From: Actinomycetes bacterium
GTDB taxonomy: Bacteria; Actinomycetota; Acidimicrobiia; Spongiisociales; UBA5794
Length of the DNA: 8,463 bases
Reading direction: 5' to 3'
Assembly: GCA_023336855.1 (NCBI GenBank)
Contig: JAMBLK010000142.1
Location: forward strand, 1-8,463
Part shown: in pieces, positions 5,280-8,463 of the stretch
How positions within the stretch are numbered: the stretch's first letter is position 1
Layout of the letters: the number at the start of each line of letters is the position of its first letter
The notes under the pieces: generated by a model
The model's input: only the letters and a program-made list of their open reading frames with translations
What the model was told of the DNA's origin: nothing
Databases searched by the model: none
Program-made: the position numbers and the translations under genes

Positions 5280-6170
5280 TTACCGCTTCGGCGGTACGTA
5301 GCGGCCGGAGCGGATCTTGCCTTTCTTCGCTTCGAGGACCCAGACCGAACCCTTCTTCCACTCCATGGGTCCGTCGAGGTCGAGACCGTCCGCGGCCAGG
5401 CTTCCCATGACGGCGCTGATCACTTCACCGTGGGTGATGATGACCACGGCCTCGCCTTTGAGCTCGCGTATGAGATTGAGGACGTCGCCGGCGCTCCCGT
5501 CGACGCTGAGTCGACGGTCGGTCTCTGCGGTCAACCGGATGGCGTTCTCGAGAGGCTTCGCCGTCTGGAGGCATCGCTGATAGGGCGACGTCAGGATACT
5601 CGTGATCGGATGCGCCTTGAATCGGACGGCCAGGTCGATCGCCTGCTTTCGTCCGCGTCGGTCGAGTGGCCGCTTGTGATCCTTGCCCTTCCACTGTGCC
5701 TTCACACCCGCCTGGGCATGTCGCACGAGGTAGATTTTCGCATACGTTGGATCGTCGGCGAGCGCGTTTGCGCGTCGCAGCACCTTCTGATCGTTCGTGT
5801 ACTGGAGCCGTTTGGTGGCCTTGCGGAAATTGAGCCAGGCAACGGTATCGACCTCACTATTCGGACGGAATTTGCCCCCGACGGCTTCCATCAGCCACCA
5901 ACGGACCACCTTGCGGTTCCCGGCGTCGGTCTCGTAGCCGACCGATCCGATCTCAATGGGGTAGTTGGCCTGGATCCCCGTCTCCTCGCGGACCTCACGA
6001 AGGCCGGCTTCGAGGAAGCCCTCCTTCCGGTCGAGCTTGCCTTTGGGGAGCGACCAGTCGTCGTAGCGGGGACGGTGGACGAGGAGGAACTCGCGCTCAC
6101 CGTCCTCGTTCGGCCGATACAGCACCCCGCCGGCCGCTTTGATCGATGCTCGAAACCGCTCGGGGCTCAT
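5280..6170 (-). CDS. mutT1: MutT1-type Nudix hydrolase fused to histidine phosphatase
   Basis: A 296-residue two-domain protein. The N-terminal Nudix domain has a complete Nudix box at 44-66 (G-x5-E-x7-REVREETGI). The C-terminal domain, from about 145, is a SixA-like histidine phosphatase: LVRHAQAG with the catalytic RHA at 150-152, SPYQR with R199, and THGE with H247. This fusion is that of mycobacterial MutT1, which removes oxidised guanine nucleotides such as 8-oxo-dGTP and also acts on diadenosine polyphosphates. In Mycobacterium tuberculosis mutT1 is next to ppk1, as here. The ATG overlaps the ppk TGA (ATGA), implying coupling; the closest SD-like GGAGAGG is 13 nt upstream. A longer open frame exists, but it lies within ppk and is arginine-rich and non-homologous. 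Substrate preference is inferred from the family. Confidence 0.92.
   Translation of the reverse strand: MSPERFRASIKAAGGVLYRPNEDGEREFLLVHRPRYDDWSLPKGKLDRKEGFLEAGLREVREETGIQANYPIEIGSVGYETDAGNRKVVRWWLMEAVGGKFRPNSEVDTVAWLNFRKATKRLQYTNDQKVLRRANALADDPTYAKIYLVRHAQAGVKAQWKGKDHKRPLDRRGRKQAIDLAVRFKAHPITSILTSPYQRCLQTAKPLENAIRLTAETDRRLSVDGSAGDVLNLIRELKGEAVVIITHGEVISAVMGSLAADGLDLDGPMEWKKGSVWVLEAKKGKIRSGRYVPPKR
5281..5296. other. UUCG-loop hairpin at the mutT1 3' end
   Basis: TACCGC, TTCG, GCGGTA forms a perfect 6-bp stem with a C(UUCG)G tetraloop when read on the + strand, a very stable RNA fold. It covers the last codons of mutT1 (PPKR and part of the stop). Read on + it could end transcripts coming from the hydrolase gene; on the minus strand the loop is CGAA. 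There is no T-tract. Confidence 0.5.
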
Positions 6171-8260
6171 GACGGGTACGGCGCCTCTCCGCGTGCGCGT
6201 TCGGCAGCGAGATCGAGGAGTTGCTGATGTGTGTCGACGCCGGTCTCTGTGGGTACCTTCGTCCAACTCCCGTCGGGCGCGGCTTCCCACGCGAGCACGT
6301 CGTCGGCCATTTCGACCTCGAGAACCTCTTCGATCCGGTACTTCAGCCGAGGATCGGTCACCGGGACCAACGCCTCGACCCGATTGTTGAGGTTCCGCTG
6401 CATCATGTCGGCCGAACCGATGTAGTAGACGGCCGTTGAACCCGGGGGGCCGAAACGGTAGATGCGGGAGTGCTCGAGGAATCGTCCAACGATCGAACGA
6501 AGCGTGATCGTCTCCGAGAGGCCGGGGACTCCGGCACGCACGGAGCAGTTGCCACGAACGATCAAGTCGATGCGACAGCCTTCGCCCGATGCGGCATACA
6601 GCTCGTCGATGATTTCCGTGTCGACGATGTGGTTCGCCTTCATCAAGATGCGACCCTCTGCTCCGAGGGCTCCCTGCTCTCTGATGCGTTCGACGATCCT
6701 GGATCGGAGAAAGTGAGGAGCGATGACGAGCTTCCGGTAGGAAGCGGGCCGGGCGTAGCCGGTGAGGTGGTTGAACAGCTCCGACAGGTCGGCGCCGATG
6801 TCCTCGTCCGCCGTGTACAGACCGATGTCCTCATAGATGCGTGCCGTGTTCGGGTTGAAGTTCCCGGTTCCCACGTGCGAGTAGCGGCGGATGCCGTCCT
6901 TCTCGCGCCGCACCACGAGCAGCGTCTTCGTGTGGGTCTTGAGTCCCTGGACGCCGTAGACGACGTGAACGCCGGCCGACTCGAGCATCTTTGCCCAGTT
7001 GATGTTCGCCGCCTCGTCGAAGCGGGCTTTCAACTCGACGAGGACCACGACCTGCTTGCCCGCCTCCGCGGCTTCGATCAGCGTCCGGACGACGGCTTCT
7101 TCACCGCCGATCGCCGGGTCATCGGGGATGGACGTTCGATAGAGCGTCTGTTTGATGGCGAGGACATCCGGATCGGCGGCAGCCTGGGCGAGGAACGCCG
7201 CGGTCGACGTTGCGAACGACTCGTACGGGAAGTGGACGAGGATGTCTCCCTTGCGTAACTCCGTGAAGAAGTCGACGGTTCTGCCGCCCTTCTCGGCGAG
7301 CCGGGGCTGCGTCGTCGGCGTCCACGACGGGTCCTTCAATTCGGGACGGTCGAGGCCATAAACACTCCATAGGCCGGAGAGGCCGAGCGGCGCGTCTCGT
7401 GTGTAGACCTCGCCGTGTGTCAGCTGCAGACCCTGGAGTAGCAGAGCGAGGACGTTGTCCTCGATGCCGGTCTCAACTTCAAGTCGGACCGCCCGGGCGG
7501 CGCGCTGCCGGTAGCGGAGCACGCTCTCCATCGCCTCGAGGAGATCGTCGGCTTCTTCCTCTTCCACAGCGATGTCAGCGCTCCGGGTGACCCGGAACGT
7601 CGTGGAGCCGACGACGTCGAGACCGCCGAAGAGGCGACCGAGGTGGTTGTTCACGATCTGTTCGATCGGGACGAAGCGGTGTCCATCCTTCAATGGGATC
7701 AAGCGCGGCACGTTCGGTGGGATCTTCACCCGTGCGAACTGGCGACTCTTGGTGTCGTGATCCTCGAGCAGCACCGCCAGATTGAGTGACAGATCGGAGA
7801 TGAACGGGAACGGGTGGGTGGGATCGACGGCAAGAGGGGTCAGGACGGGGAAGATCTCTTCCTCGAACACGGTATCGAGATCCTGGCGGTCATCAGGTCC
7901 CAGCGTGTCGTACGTCGCGAACTCGATCCCTTCGTCGGCGAGGCCCGGGCGGATTTCAGCCATGAAGAGATGATCGATCTCGCTGTTGAGTTCGATGATT
8001 CGCTCACGGATTGCCACGAGCTGTTGCCGGGGCGTCAACCCATCCGGACCCGACTTCGTGACCCCGCCGGCAGCCTGTTCGAGGAGACCGGCGACACGGA
8101 CCTGATGGAATTCATCCAGATTCGACGACACGATTGCAACGAACTTGACCCGTTCGAGGAGTGGGCGGCTCGGTGTGGTGGCAAGAGCGAACACCCGCTC
8201 CTGGAATTCGAGGAGCGAAAGCTCACGGTTGACGTATGAGGTTCCGTTGGTTGAGTCCAT
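6167..8260 (-). CDS. ppk1: Polyphosphate kinase 1
   Basis: A 697-residue PPK1, which reversibly transfers the terminal phosphate of ATP to inorganic polyphosphate. Normal length for the family, with all domains: the N-terminal YVNRELSLLEF and SSNLDEF (45-51, nucleotide-binding region), then LVELKARFDEAANINWA (408-423), the catalytic SHVGTGNFN with His462 (the phosphorylated histidine in E. coli is His435), LEHSRIY with His597, and SADMMQRNLNNRVE (616-629). Both active-site histidines are present. The ATG starts close to the family N-terminus and has a weak GGAA nearby. It overlaps mutT1 by 4 nt, so the two are one operon, a pairing typical of Actinomycetota. Polyphosphate serves as phosphate and energy store and in stress response. 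Confidence 0.97.
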   Translation of the reverse strand: MDSTNGTSYVNRELSLLEFQERVFALATTPSRPLLERVKFVAIVSSNLDEFHQVRVAGLLEQAAGGVTKSGPDGLTPRQQLVAIRERIIELNSEIDHLFMAEIRPGLADEGIEFATYDTLGPDDRQDLDTVFEEEIFPVLTPLAVDPTHPFPFISDLSLNLAVLLEDHDTKSRQFARVKIPPNVPRLIPLKDGHRFVPIEQIVNNHLGRLFGGLDVVGSTTFRVTRSADIAVEEEEADDLLEAMESVLRYRQRAARAVRLEVETGIEDNVLALLLQGLQLTHGEVYTRDAPLGLSGLWSVYGLDRPELKDPSWTPTTQPRLAEKGGRTVDFFTELRKGDILVHFPYESFATSTAAFLAQAAADPDVLAIKQTLYRTSIPDDPAIGGEEAVVRTLIEAAEAGKQVVVLVELKARFDEAANINWAKMLESAGVHVVYGVQGLKTHTKTLLVVRREKDGIRRYSHVGTGNFNPNTARIYEDIGLYTADEDIGADLSELFNHLTGYARPASYRKLVIAPHFLRSRIVERIREQGALGAEGRILMKANHIVDTEIIDELYAASGEGCRIDLIVRGNCSVRAGVPGLSETITLRSIVGRFLEHSRIYRFGPPGSTAVYYIGSADMMQRNLNNRVEALVPVTDPRLKYRIEEVLEVEMADDVLAWEAAPDGSWTKVPTETGVDTHQQLLDLAAERARGEAPYPS

Positions 8261-8287
8261 GGTTCCAGTCGCTCGGGAGTGCCGCTC

Positions 8288-8293
8288 ATAGTA
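8288..8293 (-). promoter_or_regulatory. Possible -10 box of the ppk1-mutT1 operon
   Basis: TACTAT on the minus strand is a good TAnnnT match 27 nt before the ppk1 ATG, which would give a short leader of about 20 nt. The matching -35 region falls in GC-rich hairpin DNA and shows no consensus, so support is limited. Confidence 0.3.
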
Positions 8294-8297
8294 CCGG

Positions 8298-8330
8298 GCC
8301 GCCTCCGGCGGCGTACTCAGTACTCGGTAC
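8298..8330. repeat. Intergenic GC hairpin plus GTAC-rich imperfect palindrome
   Basis: Bases 8298-8312 form a perfect 6-bp GC stem with a 3-nt loop (GCCGCC, TCC, GGCGGC). It directly abuts an 18-nt GTAC-rich imperfect palindrome at 8313-8330 (14 of 18 positions symmetrical, core AGTACT). Both lie in the 80-nt space between the rpiB stop and the ppk1 start. The hairpin could end rpiB transcription; no T-tract follows. The GTAC/AGTA composition resembles the repeats at 1-36 and 3719-3783. Confidence 0.55.
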
Positions 8331-8340
8331 TGGCATCGGT

Positions 8341-8463
8341 CTAGCTTCTCTGTCGGTCGAGTTCGATGATCTTCTCGACGCGTCGGATGTGACGCTCGTC
8401 ACCTGAGAACTCGGCTCCGAGGAACGCCTCGACGATCTCCCAGGCAAGCTCGAGGCCGACAAC
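8341..8463 (-). CDS. rpiB: Ribose-5-phosphate isomerase B, C-terminal fragment (cut by window edge)
   Basis: Only the last 40 residues are in the window. They start with VVGLELAWEIVEAFLGAEF, then SGDERHIRRVEKI, and end at a TAG stop. This matches the RpiB/LacAB C-terminus: the VVGLELA stretch of E. coli RpiB and the GxERHxRRVxxI phosphate-side motif. RpiB interconverts ribose 5-phosphate and ribulose 5-phosphate in the cytosol. The start and catalytic residues lie beyond base 8463. It points the same way as ppk1, 80 nt upstream of it, but the space between holds hairpins and a promoter-like box, so it may be a separate transcription unit. It is probably the housekeeping isomerase, although RpiB-family proteins also occur in some sugar-phosphate BMC loci. 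Confidence 0.85.
   Translation of the reverse strand, partial: VVGLELAWEIVEAFLGAEFSGDERHIRRVEKIIELDRQRS

Noticed and set aside
5194..5316. 12-nt inverted match (5194-5205 with 5305-5316) as a larger hairpin uniting the gap and the mutT1 end
   Set aside because: The match is short for such GC-rich DNA, one arm lies in coding sequence, and it would compete with stronger local hairpins.
5430..6227. Open frame on the + strand opposite mutT1
   Set aside because: It mirrors the mutT1 coding frame, has no recognisable domain, and the minus strand carries intact Nudix and histidine-phosphatase motifs.
6171..6290. 40-residue N-terminal extension of mutT1
   Set aside because: It lies wholly in the ppk1 3' end and is arginine-rich without homology; the ATGA overlap at 6167-6170 gives a natural start.
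6470..7258. Open frame on the + strand opposite ppk1
   Set aside because: Antisense of a fully conserved PPK1; the composition is Asp/Val/Arg-rich with no motif.

Overview
The window is GC-rich, fully bacterial, and densely coding. The best taxonomic clue is a polyphosphate kinase gene overlapping a MutT1-type Nudix/histidine-phosphatase fusion, a pairing known from Actinomycetota such as mycobacteria. Several genes have a TAnnnT box 7 nt before a start codon with no Shine-Dalgarno sequence, which suggests leaderless transcripts and also fits Actinomycetota. An uncultured-type lineage near Acidimicrobiia is a guess, not something the sequence proves.

Left half (92-3309, + strand): a bacterial microcompartment (BMC) operon. 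In order it encodes a hexamer (BMC-H), a pentamer (BMC-P), a CoA-acylating aldehyde dehydrogenase, a single-layer trimer (BMC-T, PduT-like), and two more pentamers. Intergenic gaps are short or negative. From memory, BMC-H, BMC-T and the middle pentamer resemble the shell proteins of the Haliangium ochraceum microcompartment, a type usually linked to sugar-phosphate use. The shell presumably encloses an aldehyde that the dehydrogenase turns into acyl-CoA. The enzyme that makes the aldehyde is not in this window, nor are PduL or an alcohol dehydrogenase. A small lipoprotein gene (3347-3715) follows, probably on its own promoter.

Middle (3716-5280): 6-phosphogluconolactonase (- strand) and a small alpha/beta hydrolase (+ strand) diverge from an 18-bp gap. 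Both flanking convergent intergenic spaces are filled with inverted and direct repeats. The 174-bp gap at 5106-5279 is the most structured non-coding DNA in the window.

Right half (5280-8463, - strand): polyphosphate kinase 1 and mutT1 overlap by 4 nt. Upstream of ppk is the C-terminal end of ribose-5-phosphate isomerase B, cut by the window edge. Pgl and RpiB are pentose-phosphate enzymes and look like housekeeping genes, although RpiB-family isomerases also occur in sugar-phosphate BMC loci. No tRNA, rRNA, CRISPR array, transposase or phage gene was seen, and no gene-free stretch exceeds 300 bases.
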